A DNA stretch of 64,000 nt from Limosilactobacillus caviae (GTDB lineage Bacteria > Bacillota > Bacilli > Lactobacillales > Lactobacillaceae). Below, one piece after another: positions 31,207 to 39,967 of this stretch; position 1 is the first letter of the stretch, and each line of letters opens with the position of its first letter. The stretch spans positions 62,001 to 126,000 of the forward strand of contig NZ_BMDS01000001.1 in the NCBI RefSeq assembly GCF_014635905.1, given 5' to 3'. Under the pieces are notes generated by a model. That model searched no databases. It was not told where the DNA came from and saw nothing but the letters and a program-made list of their open reading frames with translations. Made by a program: the position numbers and the translations under genes.

Positions 31207-31259
31207 AATATCTTATCTAACTAAAAACAAAGTCATTGCAGCGAGCCTGCTCACCCTAG

Positions 31260-32165
31260 TTAATCAAAATATTTTGCTAATTCCTCATCGCTTAGGTCAT
31301 AGCTATCCTTGACTCGTTGTTTTATCATGCTTTGGTTAACATTTAATTCTTGCAGGTTTTTAATGAGAGTGTTGATTCCTTTATCACGTACTCTAGCCTC
31401 CCCAATCTTTATGCCCTCTGCACGTCCTTTTTCATGACCTTTTTTAAGTCCTTCTGCTCGTCCCTCTTCAAGTCCTTCACGTCTAGCATCCATCATTAAC
31501 ATCTCGTACTTCATAAAGCCCTGTCTCCTTTCCGGATCTTGTTTGACCTTATCAACTTCTCTTTGAATCTGCGCTATAAACCTATCTTTATTGTCACCTT
31601 GATCACGCATTAAGGCAAGAAAATCTTTGATTGGTTTTTCATCATTTTTAAACTCTTTTGCCAAAGCGTTAAATACCACTATTGTTCGATTATCGCTAAA
31701 CTTTAACTTATGATCACGAGTGCAACTCATCTTAAATTCATACCGTGCCCATCCGCGACCAAAATAGTCAAAATCACAAAACATAATCACGTAGGTCGGA
31801 TATTTATCCAGTAATCGATAATCTGCTCCCGCACGTAACAAACTATGGTCAACTTGTTCCTGATAATAACGCAAGCGGGCAGGAAGGTTTTTCCTGTTAT
31901 TGACCTGCATCTCAATTACCACCGTATTATTCTGGTCATCTTGAACAAATACGTCAAATCGTACCCGATGCGCTGCCACTACATTAACATCTTTCTGCGT
32001 TACTAAATGCATAATCTTTCTTGCTTTTAGTTTCGGCAATGCACGGTTAATTAGTCCTAGACAAATCTCCTTATTCTCCATCACCATCCCAAACATCGGG
32101 TCACTAGTAATCGTCATTTCCTGCCACTTTTTCCGCGCATAAGAAATTAATCTTTGTCTATCCAT
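31260..32165 (-). CDS. Rpn/PD-(D/E)XK nuclease family transposase-like protein
   Basis: This 301-residue protein belongs to the Rpn-like, PD-(D/E)XK nuclease group, whose E. coli members promote RecA-independent recombination. The nuclease core shows RFDVFVQD followed by VVIEMQVNN, the D...ExQ active site pattern, and then the usual LPARLRYYQEQV. Near residues 225-255 there is a run of four-residue repeats (GLEEGRAEGLKKGHEKGRAEG) typical of these proteins. No inverted terminal repeats or target duplications were seen around it, so it is a lone gene rather than an intact element. It has no clear partner and its role in the host is unknown. Confidence 0.8.
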   Translation of the reverse strand: MDRQRLISYARKKWQEMTITSDPMFGMVMENKEICLGLINRALPKLKARKIMHLVTQKDVNVVAAHRVRFDVFVQDDQNNTVVIEMQVNNRKNLPARLRYYQEQVDHSLLRAGADYRLLDKYPTYVIMFCDFDYFGRGWARYEFKMSCTRDHKLKFSDNRTIVVFNALAKEFKNDEKPIKDFLALMRDQGDNKDRFIAQIQREVDKVKQDPERRQGFMKYEMLMMDARREGLEEGRAEGLKKGHEKGRAEGIKIGEARVRDKGINTLIKNLQELNVNQSMIKQRVKDSYDLSDEELAKYFD

Positions 32166-32244
32166 ATTATAAGTTCCTTCAAGTTCTATTTTGCGAGGCC
32201 TCTATAATATATATACGTAAAAAATTTGTTTTTTCACTTTTAAT

Positions 32245-32291
32245 AAAAAAAGAACTAAGAGCAGTTACCCTTAACGGTAATCTCTTAGTTC
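32245..32291 (-). terminator. nox terminator
   Basis: On the minus strand GAACTAAGAG and CTCTTAGTTC pair, with an inner ATTACC/GGTAAC stem, followed by a long T run. Confidence 0.88.
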
Positions 32292-32302
32292 CACGAAGGT
32301 AA

Positions 32303-33652
32303 TTATTTACTTAGTTCAGCTTGTTTCTTAACCGCTGCCTGACCAAGAATATTTACATAGTTAAATGGCCGGTCAAAGTGTGGTTGGAAAAGCATATCGA
32401 CAAATGCTAAATAATCAATTGTGTGCTTATCTTGAACACATAACGAGATAATATTGGCAGATTGAGATACATCATGCTTACTCATAAATTGTCCGCCAAG
32501 AATTTGACGGGTCTTCTTATCCCAAACTAATGTCATTAACACAGGCGTCGTTGTTGGCATAAATTCTGGCCGGTAGTTATCTTCAATTGTAACGGCGGCA
32601 GCATCAAATCCTGCTTCTTTAGCATTTTCTAAAGTTAAACCAGACGAAACCATTGTCGTACCATATAGGTTTAATCCAGAGCTAGATTGAGTTCCCATAT
32701 CGCGCATGGTATTGCCAAATAAGTTCGTTCCAACAATCGTTCCTTGCCGAATTGCATTAGTGGCCAATGGGATATAAGCATCTTTACCAGTTGGATTATA
32801 ATGAACGGATGTTGAATCCCCAGCAGCATAAATATCTGGATCTGATGATTGCATGTATTCGTTAGTAACGATTGCTCCGTTTTCATGCATCTCAACTTTG
32901 CCTTTTAGCAAGTCAGTATTTGGACGGAACCCAACACATAGGACAGCGATATCAGCATCGTAACTTCCCTTATCGGTTTTTACAGTAACCCCGTCTTCAT
33001 GATTTTCAAAACCGGTTACTCGTTGACCAAACGCAAAGTGCGCTCCATGATCAGTAAATTCTTTTTGGATCCGATCAGTATACTCATGATCAAAGTACTT
33101 ATGGAGCATCCGTGGCGAGCCATCGATTAATGTGACATCCTTATTTTGGCGTGTGTAGGCTTCTACTAATTCAACACCAATATATCCTCCACCAATGACA
33201 ACGATCCGTTGAGCATCTTTAGCTACATTGAAGAGTTCCTTTGCGTGATGGTAGTTCTTGCAGAGATAAACGTGCGGACCATCAACACCTTCAATTGGTG
33301 GAATTACTGGCCAGGAACCAGTTGTATCAACTAATTTATCATAGTGGTCGGTCTTTGTCTCAACTGTCACAAGGTCCGTCACTGTTACCGTTTTTGTCTT
33401 GGGATCAATATCAGTAACATTATGCTGCATGTTAACTGTTGCTCCCATCTCGGCAAGTTGTGCAGGACTAGAATAGAACATTGCATCTGGGTCACCTACA
33501 TCACCGCTCAAGTATACGGCAATCCCGCATGAAAGGAATGAAACATTATCATTACGCTCATAAATTGTTACTTCAGTTTCTGGATGATTTTGTAAAATCT
33601 GTGTTGCGGTGATTGTTCCCGCGTGTGTACAACCAACAATAATAACCTTCAT
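32303..33652 (-). CDS. nox: NADH oxidase (water-forming), flavin-dependent
   Basis: This 449-residue flavoprotein of the pyridine nucleotide-disulfide reductase group transfers electrons from NADH to oxygen, giving water and regenerating NAD+. The N-terminal FAD-binding VIIVGCTHAGT is followed by the redox-active Cys42 in SFLSCGIA, as in lactic acid bacterial Nox. A second Rossmann motif, VVIGGGYIGVELVE, binds NADH, and YAAGDS is the C-terminal FAD contact. The ATG at 33652 is preferred because GAGGTG lies upstream at normal spacing. A few extra codons before it have no support. CoA-disulfide reductase is the related alternative. Confidence 0.9.
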   Translation of the reverse strand: MKVIIVGCTHAGTITATQILQNHPETEVTIYERNDNVSFLSCGIAVYLSGDVGDPDAMFYSSPAQLAEMGATVNMQHNVTDIDPKTKTVTVTDLVTVETKTDHYDKLVDTTGSWPVIPPIEGVDGPHVYLCKNYHHAKELFNVAKDAQRIVVIGGGYIGVELVEAYTRQNKDVTLIDGSPRMLHKYFDHEYTDRIQKEFTDHGAHFAFGQRVTGFENHEDGVTVKTDKGSYDADIAVLCVGFRPNTDLLKGKVEMHENGAIVTNEYMQSSDPDIYAAGDSTSVHYNPTGKDAYIPLATNAIRQGTIVGTNLFGNTMRDMGTQSSSGLNLYGTTMVSSGLTLENAKEAGFDAAAVTIEDNYRPEFMPTTTPVLMTLVWDKKTRQILGGQFMSKHDVSQSANIISLCVQDKHTIDYLAFVDMLFQPHFDRPFNYVNILGQAAVKKQAELSK

Positions 33653-33690
33653 AAAGTACACCTCATATCATGTTCTAATTTTCACAATTA

Positions 33691-33718
33691 ATTATACATG
33701 GAATATTATTTTTATCAA
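33691..33718 (-). promoter_or_regulatory. nox promoter with GGAATATT direct repeats
   Basis: On the minus strand -35 TTGATA (33713-33718) is 16 bp from a perfect -10 TATAAT (33691-33696). GGAATATT occurs twice on the + strand, at 33700-33707 inside the spacer and 33730-33737, exactly 30 bp apart. Confidence 0.72.
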
Positions 33719-33919
33719 TATATAAAATAGGAATATTGTTTATCGGAAGAAAATCAATTATCGCCTTTATTACAATGTTTAAATATTAAATTATATTAAC
33801 GTCAAGTTTTAAATAAATAATTTAGAAGATCAACAGATAAATAAGCAGCCAAAATTTTATCTGAAAAATTTTATTAATTACTGTAAAATTACTCATAACT
33901 CATAAAAAGGAGTCTTAAT

Positions 33920-34417
33920 ATGGAATCAACTTTTCGATTGCGGCGATCGATCATTGGCGCAATGCTTCTTGCACTTACAATTGTCCTAGGGCGGTTCTTT
34001 CTTTTTCCGATCCCTTGGACTCATGGTAACGTTAATTTATGCGATGCGGGAGTATTTATTGCTGCAATGCTTCTTGGTCCGGGAGCAGGAACCATTGTTG
34101 GCGGATTCGGCGGGATGTTTCTCGATCTTATTTCAGGATTCCCGCAAGATGCTTTATTTTCTTTTGCAGCCCATGGTTTAGAAGGATTTATTAGCGGTTG
34201 GATATATAAGAAATACGGTAATACTGTTTGGGGTAAATGGGTAGCGATTTTAGCCGGAACAATTATTATGATTGCCATTTACTTCATCTGCAACACTGTC
34301 ATGTATCATGTAATTACTGGTTTCTTGAGTTTAGGTTCAAACTTTATCCAAGGAATGATTGGCGGCCTCGTTGCCCTAGTGGTTATGAGACAACTCAAAA
34401 AACATAATTTAGGATAA
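33920..34417 (+). CDS. ECF transporter substrate-binding S component
   Basis: This 165-residue membrane protein has about five or six TM segments. The N-terminal RLRRSIIGAMLLALTIVLGRF carries an Arg-Arg-x-x-x-A-type start used by S components to dock on the shared EcfT subunit. DAGVFIAAMLLGPGAGTIVGGFGGMFLDL is the pattern of vitamin- or cofactor-type S components. No EcfA/EcfT genes are near, as is usual for group II systems where they are encoded elsewhere. Pantothenate, a thiamine precursor or another vitamin are possible substrates. No riboswitch is visible in the 258 bp upstream that would tell. AAGGAG precedes the ATG. Confidence 0.82.
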   Translation: MESTFRLRRSIIGAMLLALTIVLGRFFLFPIPWTHGNVNLCDAGVFIAAMLLGPGAGTIVGGFGGMFLDLISGFPQDALFSFAAHGLEGFISGWIYKKYGNTVWGKWVAILAGTIIMIAIYFICNTVMYHVITGFLSLGSNFIQGMIGGLVALVVMRQLKKHNLG

Positions 34418-34419
34418 AC

Positions 34420-34466
34420 AAAAAGCTTCCACCATTGACTTAAAGTCAACGGCGGAAGTTTTTTTA
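34420..34466. terminator. bidirectional terminator between ECF S gene and GDPD gene
   Basis: Arms AAGCTTCCACCATTGAC and GTCAACGGCGGAAGTT pair with few mismatches, with an A run on the left and seven T on the right. Confidence 0.85.
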
Positions 34467-36251
34467 CGGCTCAATCCCACTAGTTGTCGGAAGGATAATA
34501 ATATAATTTAAGATTCTATTAGCATAACTCTGCTTTTTCGTAAATTCCTTAATTGTTGCGTTTAATTCGCCAAGATTATCCGTAATAATACCATCAACGT
34601 GATTATACATAACCTGCTTCATAATTCCCGATTCATTAACTGTCCACGCATATACTGGCTGTCGCTGCCAATGCGCTTGGGTAATAAAGTCCTGGTTCAG
34701 CGTTGAATATTCCATTGAATACCCATCGGCAGCTCCCTGCGGACTTCCAAAATTATAAGGTTGAATATACAAAACAGTTAACCGCGGATTTATTTTCTTC
34801 AGTCCTGTTACCACGCTATAATCAAGCGAATGAACTTGGTCATGGTCTCGTAAAATCCGTTTACCATAACGCGCGTTAAAGTTTTGAAGCATTTGTTTTG
34901 AATCATGAGGAGTAGTTTTTATTTCGATTAGTAATTTTTGGTGATGTTTTTCCGCCACCGCTAAATACTGATCAAAGCTTGCAATTTTAGCATAATGACC
35001 GTTTTCGCGAACCGTTAAATTAGTTAATTGTTTTAACGTTAGCTCATGCGGAGTTTTATTTACACCAGCAAGTTCCTTGAGATTTTCATCATGCATTACT
35101 ACAAATTGATGGTCCTTCGTTTCGTGTAGGTCCATTTCGATGTAATCCGGTTTTAATTTTATCGTTTTTTCCATTGCCGGAATTGTATTTTGAACGCCAT
35201 TTTCTTCGGCAACGCCCCGGTGTGAGATCGTAATCGGCCTTTTTACCCCATGACCTAGCAAGTAAAAAGTATTATTAGCAACAGTTGCCAAGCCAATCAC
35301 GAGGAGCATCAAGGTAAATATTTCCAGTAAACCCCGTGATGGGTGTTCAGAAGCAGTTGCAAGTTCACTTATTCTCGTTAACGGATTAACAACTACCAGT
35401 AGAACCACTGTTCCAGCCCACACTGCGAGCAATTCGCCCCCTAACTGCAATATCGATAAATTAAAGATCGCAGTAAAGAGGGGAAATTTCCCGGGTAATA
35501 AATCTAATCCTACTTGAAGCAGATAAATTAATATATAGAAACACATCGTAAAAGCACTGGTAATAATCGTTACAAAGACAATTTTACCAAGAAGCGCCGC
35601 CCATCGTAAATTACTCGTCATTTGCCAGCTACGATGAATCGCTACTCTTAAGCGAAGGTGCTGGTAAGCCATTAACGGCATCGTTAAAATCAAGCGAATC
35701 CCTAGCGTGAACATTGCTATATAGAACAATAACAAGCCGCTAATTAACCATCCATTCCGCATCAAATAATCAATAATAAACCGGGGGATCTGGATCTTTG
35801 CCAATAACGGCGTGCGAAAAATAATATCCGCAAACGGAATTACTAATAGGAAATATCCCAACAATAAAATTAATGAGCCTAGGTTCAGCAAGGACATCGT
35901 TTTACGCGTCTCCTTAAATATCTGGCGCCATCGAAAATCAGGCAACCCAATTTCACGAAAACCAGTAAGAAGGAGCATAAATTCACCATAAACAATAATC
36001 AGCAGGCACGCCAACTCAACGACTAGGCTAATAACAACTAATGGATGCTTCGTTAAAATAATAATAATGTTCTGATATGAAACAAAAGGGATCTCCCCTG
36101 CTTGCAATACAAAAGTCGTTATCCACCGAAAAAATGGAATCACCGCAAACTGATTAACTAAATCAAGACCACCAAATAACATCAGGTATTCAAGCCAGTT
36201 ATTTCTAAACTGACGGGAATACTGTTTAAACGCACGATAGGCATTCTTCAT
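34464..36251 (-). CDS. membrane-anchored glycerophosphodiester phosphodiesterase
   Basis: This 595-residue protein has two parts. Residues 1-340 form a membrane domain with about eight hydrophobic segments, like GPDPase_memb. Residues 350-595 are a GDPD catalytic domain: ISHRGVAEENGVQNT, DYIEMDLHETKD and VVMHDENL carry the metal-binding and acid/base residues, and YAWTVNE and GIITDNLGE close the barrel. It cleaves glycerophosphodiesters, releasing glycerol-3-phosphate from lipid head groups or possibly from lipoteichoic acid at the membrane surface. A GGGAG site precedes the ATG. It is a single-gene unit between two terminators. Confidence 0.9.
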   Translation of the reverse strand: MKNAYRAFKQYSRQFRNNWLEYLMLFGGLDLVNQFAVIPFFRWITTFVLQAGEIPFVSYQNIIIILTKHPLVVISLVVELACLLIIVYGEFMLLLTGFREIGLPDFRWRQIFKETRKTMSLLNLGSLILLLGYFLLVIPFADIIFRTPLLAKIQIPRFIIDYLMRNGWLISGLLLFYIAMFTLGIRLILTMPLMAYQHLRLRVAIHRSWQMTSNLRWAALLGKIVFVTIITSAFTMCFYILIYLLQVGLDLLPGKFPLFTAIFNLSILQLGGELLAVWAGTVVLLVVVNPLTRISELATASEHPSRGLLEIFTLMLLVIGLATVANNTFYLLGHGVKRPITISHRGVAEENGVQNTIPAMEKTIKLKPDYIEMDLHETKDHQFVVMHDENLKELAGVNKTPHELTLKQLTNLTVRENGHYAKIASFDQYLAVAEKHHQKLLIEIKTTPHDSKQMLQNFNARYGKRILRDHDQVHSLDYSVVTGLKKINPRLTVLYIQPYNFGSPQGAADGYSMEYSTLNQDFITQAHWQRQPVYAWTVNESGIMKQVMYNHVDGIITDNLGELNATIKEFTKKQSYANRILNYIIILPTTSGIEP

Positions 36252-36303
36252 TACTCTACTCCCTTAAAAATAGTCAAGAAAATTATACCTTAAAAAGCCA
36301 ATC

Positions 36304-36345
36304 AAAAAAGCCTTTCCCGTTAGAAAACACGGAATCGGCTTGTTT
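36304..36345 (-). terminator. terminator after the cupin gene
   Basis: On the minus strand AAGCCGATTCCG and CGGGAAAGGCTT form an imperfect hairpin followed by a T run. Confidence 0.7.
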
Positions 36346-36642
36346 TTATGCTAGTTTAGATTTAATTACGATCACTTCAGCATCTTCAACTGCTTTTAAA
36401 TAATGATGTTCATTAGGTTTCATTTTTACAAGATCGCCAGGAACAAGCTTTTCTTCGCGATTACCAGCAACATCGCCAAAAATAACTGCTCCCTTTATCG
36501 GCACAACAATTACATCGTACGGGGCATGATGTTCTGCTATCTCTTTACCACGTGGAATCACGAGATGAGTAACTACTTGGCTCGTAGTCTCAACTACATT
36601 TTCATATAAGTCAATATTTGGGTTAGTCTTGATGAACTCCAT
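36346..36642 (-). CDS. cupin-domain protein
   Basis: This 98-residue single-domain cupin has two conserved stretches: GKEIAEHHAPYDVIVVPIKGAV for motif 1 and PGDLVKMKPNEHHYLKA for motif 2. The histidines in EHHAPYDV and EHHYLKA could bind a metal. It forms an operon with the aldo/keto reductase upstream, 14 bp apart, with AAGGGGA between them. Small cupins of this type may bind or isomerise a sugar or other small molecule, or only sense it. No reaction can be assigned. Confidence 0.8.
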   Translation of the reverse strand: MEFIKTNPNIDLYENVVETTSQVVTHLVIPRGKEIAEHHAPYDVIVVPIKGAVIFGDVAGNREEKLVPGDLVKMKPNEHHYLKAVEDAEVIVIKSKLA

Positions 36643-36656
36643 TATAGTATTTCCCC

Positions 36657-37523
36657 TTAAAAGTCGACATCATCGGGATCAGCGCACTGACCACCAAGGT
36701 TTGGCAATAGACTAATCTTCCGCATTTCTTCATCGGTTAGTTCAAAGTCAAAAATCTGCTGGTTACTTACCATTCGTTCCTTATGAACGGATTTTGGCAA
36801 TGGTAATACACCTTGCTGTAAAATCCAACGCAAGCAAATTTGAGCCGCGGTCTTTTGATATTTATCAGCAATTTGCAAAAGTGTCGGGTTGCTCATCACT
36901 TCTGCTCCCTGACCGCCAAGTGGTGCCCAAGCTTCAACGAGGATATTATGCGCTTGTAAGTATTTAATCTCCTCAGTATGGGGCCAGCCTGGGTGAACTT
37001 CAATCTGGTCAACCGCCGGAGCAACTTTAGCCGTCTTCATTAATTCAACAATGTGGTGCGGCATAAAATTACTCAAGCCAATTGCCCGAATCTTACCTTC
37101 ATTATAAAGGTCTTCCATTGCTCGCCAGGTTTCTGCATTAATTTTCGCAGCTTCATCACCAAATTGCTTTTGATTAGCAGGCCAGTGAATCAAATAAAGG
37201 TCAAGGTAATTCATCTGGAGACGGTCCAGCGTTTCTTGAAAGGCCTTCTTAGTCTCTTCATAGCCTCGATTAGTGTTCCATAGCTTACTTGTAACAAACA
37301 GGTCCTGGCGGTTGATTCCTGAGTCTTTTATTCCCTTTCCAACCGCTTCTTCGTTACCATATACAGCAGCGGTATCAATATGACGATACCCGGTTGCAAT
37401 CGCTTCTTTAACTGCTTTTTCAGCAACATCTGCGGGAGTTCGGAAGGTCCCATAGCCAACACATGGAATCTTTACGCCATTATTTAGATTAAAGGTTGAG
37501 TTAATATTAGTTAATTCAAGCAT
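36657..37523 (-). CDS. aldo/keto reductase
   Basis: This 288-residue NADPH-dependent reductase is of the AKR superfamily. The catalytic residues Asp (YRHIDTAAVYGNE), Tyr (same motif), Lys (VTSKLWN) and His (YLIHWP) are in place, and PKSVHKERMVSN binds the adenine phosphate. The sequence resembles 2,5-diketo-gluconate reductase and other AKR5-type enzymes, which reduce a broad range of aldehydes such as methylglyoxal. AGAAGGGA precedes the ATG. It is transcribed with the small cupin gene downstream. The physiological substrate cannot be read from the sequence. Confidence 0.9.
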   Translation of the reverse strand: MLELTNINSTFNLNNGVKIPCVGYGTFRTPADVAEKAVKEAIATGYRHIDTAAVYGNEEAVGKGIKDSGINRQDLFVTSKLWNTNRGYEETKKAFQETLDRLQMNYLDLYLIHWPANQKQFGDEAAKINAETWRAMEDLYNEGKIRAIGLSNFMPHHIVELMKTAKVAPAVDQIEVHPGWPHTEEIKYLQAHNILVEAWAPLGGQGAEVMSNPTLLQIADKYQKTAAQICLRWILQQGVLPLPKSVHKERMVSNQQIFDFELTDEEMRKISLLPNLGGQCADPDDVDF

Positions 37524-37639
37524 TGTATCCCTTCTTTCATCTTCTATTATATCTTTTTTAGCTTTAAAATTCAGTTTGCTATTTTCGTCAAATTATGATT
37601 TGATTATAATATTATTAAAATTAACTAAGGAGGAGAATT

Positions 37640-38359
37640 ATGCGACCACGAATTGCTATTCCTGCAGACACATTAACCGAGGCAACTAATATCATTAACG
37701 AACGGAATGCAGCATTTGCACCCCGTCCTTTAATCGAAGCGATAATTAAGTCGGGAGGGCTACCAGTAATTTTACCAAGTGTTGACTCCGAGTTGGCATC
37801 AAGTTACCTCAACCTTTTTGACGGCATTATTTTTGCCGGGGGTAGCGATGTTGATCCAACCTTTTTTGATGAAGAGCCTCATCAAAAGCTCGGACCAACT
37901 TATCTGAAGCGTGATCAATTTGAGGTCAGTCTTGCCAAAGCATCATTTGAAGCGGGAAAACCAATAATGGGAATCTGCCGTGGTATGCAGGTACTTAATG
38001 TGGCTCTGGGGGGAACCCTTTATCAGGATCTCTCAGAAGAGCCGCACCCGACACTTAAGCATTCACAAGACGCTCCTGGAAACTTTCCATCACACCACGT
38101 TAATACAGATAAGACAAGCCGATTATTTAAGCTTGTCGGTGCCCGTCCGTACGTAAATTCACGCCACCACCAAGCACTCAATCAAATTGCGTCTCCCCTC
38201 CATGTAACTGCGTGGGCTGATGACCAAATTCCTGAAGCTGTTGAAACTACTGGTTCAGATCAGATTCTAGCAGTTCAATGGCATCCAGAAAATATGTTTA
38301 AGCATTACGACTATTCACGCGCTATTTTCGCTGACCTAATTACGCGATCTTCTAAATAG
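37640..38359 (+). CDS. class C26 gamma-glutamyl hydrolase family protein (second copy)
   Basis: This 239-residue class I amidotransferase-like hydrolase has Cys113 in GICRGMQ and the VQWHPE His-Glu pair. FAGGSDVDP matches the first copy's LSGGHDIDP at 27 kb, and the two are clear but distant paralogs. It is convergent with gshA and separated from it by a terminator. Its closeness to a gamma-glutamylcysteine ligase gene suggests action on gamma-glutamyl dipeptides, but that is inference. AAGGAGGAG lies six bases before the ATG. Confidence 0.83.
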   Translation: MRPRIAIPADTLTEATNIINERNAAFAPRPLIEAIIKSGGLPVILPSVDSELASSYLNLFDGIIFAGGSDVDPTFFDEEPHQKLGPTYLKRDQFEVSLAKASFEAGKPIMGICRGMQVLNVALGGTLYQDLSEEPHPTLKHSQDAPGNFPSHHVNTDKTSRLFKLVGARPYVNSRHHQALNQIASPLHVTAWADDQIPEAVETTGSDQILAVQWHPENMFKHYDYSRAIFADLITRSSK

Positions 38360-38395
38360 GTTAAAGAAGAACGCAATCAGCCATTAAAAATGCAT

Positions 38396-38443
38396 AAAAA
38401 AGAACCCCAGCGTTCGGTTTTGCCCGAGCACTGGGGTTCTTCT
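38396..38443. terminator. bidirectional terminator between C26 gene and gshA
   Basis: Perfect arms AGAACCCCAG and CTGGGGTTCT, with an inner TTCGG/CCCGAG stem, lie between the convergent genes. Confidence 0.85.
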
Positions 38444-38460
38444 ATGCAATAATATTGTCA

Positions 38461-39801
38461 TTACCGGGTTAATTCTTGCCGAAGCTCATCAGCAGTATAA
38501 ATGTGTCCATCTTCAAAGCCCTTAAATGGATGAATTGTTTCTTGGGCTGCACGTTGATACCGTTTTGCCCGTCGCAATGCATACTCAGTTAACGAACCAT
38601 CTTTAACATAATTGAGCAGCTTTGCACTAGGAGTCGTATATGGGTTCTCAACACGGTCTTCTAAGTCTTCAAGAATTTCAGAGTATTCTGGACCAAGTTG
38701 GATTTGGTTTGCGTACCGTTCAAGACTCTTCAAGATTGCCCGCGCCTTTGCTTGATATTGACATACCTCTTGCGGATTTTCTTCAGCAACCGTTTCATTC
38801 ATCTTATCAGCATTTAATAAGATATCTTCAACTTCATTTTCCTTCAACGGCGGATGCATAATAAAGTAACTTGCTAACAACCTAATAAAGCGCAGGGTAC
38901 CTGTTCGCACCCCAACTGAACTACTAGGGTCAAGATCCAGCATCCGCAGTTCTAAGTATTCAATTCCCTGTTCTGGGAGCTTTTTCAAATCTGCATTGCC
39001 TTTAAACCGTACAGGACCATGAAATTCATAATCAGATGTTAGAATTCCCGCTTTTACCCCTTCTTCAATACGGGCAATGTATCGATCAAGATTAGTAAAA
39101 TCACCAGTAAATTTAGTTCCAAAGCCATATTTACTTTGCCGCACACTCCGAATAGGATGAGGCAACCCTTTACCTGGCTCAAAGTAATTTTCTTCAACTA
39201 GCGGGCTTGCCCCATAAAGGTATGTGAGCAGCCAGCGATAGCGAACAAATCCTTGTGCTAAAACAGTATAAAGATAGTTACGGACTTCCCGCTCATTTTT
39301 AAATCGTTCTGGGAATGCCTCTAACACCATCTCAACCACGTGAGTATCGATACTAAGATTAATATGCGCTCCACAGGGTGTTCCCTGAGAGTAGCCATGT
39401 CGTTTAGCCCATTCTTTCAAATAAGCTTCTTTTTTAGGTCCCATCTTCGCCAACCGTAATTTTGTCTTATCTTTTGGCAATCGTGGCGGCATCGACATCG
39501 GCCACAATAACTCACCAGGTGCTAATGCGGATCGCAAGGTATTATTGATCACATATAAGTAGTGCATCGCATCAAGCGCATGTTGAGCAGACGGGGTTAC
39601 CATCTCCGCCATTGTTTCAAGGAAGTCATTAGTAATCCACGGATTAGTCTTCTCATCCCCAATAGCAGAAGGATACGGCTCTTGGCTCAAATTGCCATCC
39701 TCATCAACCCGTTGCATTTCAATTTCCAATCCCATTGTAAAATCAGACGTCTTAGCGACTGCCTCGTTATCAAAGATTAATTGCCCAATTCGGCTAAACA
39801 T
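38461..39801 (-). CDS. gshA: glutamate-cysteine ligase, monofunctional
   Basis: This enzyme joins glutamate and cysteine through the gamma-carboxyl using ATP, giving gamma-glutamylcysteine. The 446-residue protein begins with FTMGLEIEMQRVD, the family's metal- and substrate-binding start. Other family blocks are GTPCGAHINLSID, GELLWPMSMPP and EYLELRMLDLDPS. The length fits a stand-alone GshA, or only the N-terminal half of the fused GshF of many Firmicutes: there is no ATP-grasp glutathione synthetase domain. No gshB lies nearby, so the product may be gamma-glutamylcysteine rather than glutathione. AGGAGG precedes the ATG. It is a single-gene unit. Confidence 0.87.
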   Translation of the reverse strand: MFSRIGQLIFDNEAVAKTSDFTMGLEIEMQRVDEDGNLSQEPYPSAIGDEKTNPWITNDFLETMAEMVTPSAQHALDAMHYLYVINNTLRSALAPGELLWPMSMPPRLPKDKTKLRLAKMGPKKEAYLKEWAKRHGYSQGTPCGAHINLSIDTHVVEMVLEAFPERFKNEREVRNYLYTVLAQGFVRYRWLLTYLYGASPLVEENYFEPGKGLPHPIRSVRQSKYGFGTKFTGDFTNLDRYIARIEEGVKAGILTSDYEFHGPVRFKGNADLKKLPEQGIEYLELRMLDLDPSSSVGVRTGTLRFIRLLASYFIMHPPLKENEVEDILLNADKMNETVAEENPQEVCQYQAKARAILKSLERYANQIQLGPEYSEILEDLEDRVENPYTTPSAKLLNYVKDGSLTEYALRRAKRYQRAAQETIHPFKGFEDGHIYTADELRQELTR

Positions 39802-39967
39802 CTTATTCGCCTCCTATTTAAATTCTCATCTCTCTAATTATTTTCTAATAAATATACAGTGATTTTCTCATATAAACAACTAGATATTAAAAAGACGAAA
39901 TTTAAATAACTTTAATGGCAACATCTCACTACTAGGCAGCTATAATACTAAAAATTATTAATATAAC

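Noticed and set aside
31207-32244. Insertion sequence around the Rpn-type gene
   Set aside because: No terminal inverted repeats or flanking duplications were found, so it is treated as a single chromosomal gene.
33662-33919. Riboswitch in front of the ECF S component
   Set aside because: The region is AT-rich and has only the nox promoter. No conserved riboswitch core or terminator-like hairpin is visible on the + strand.
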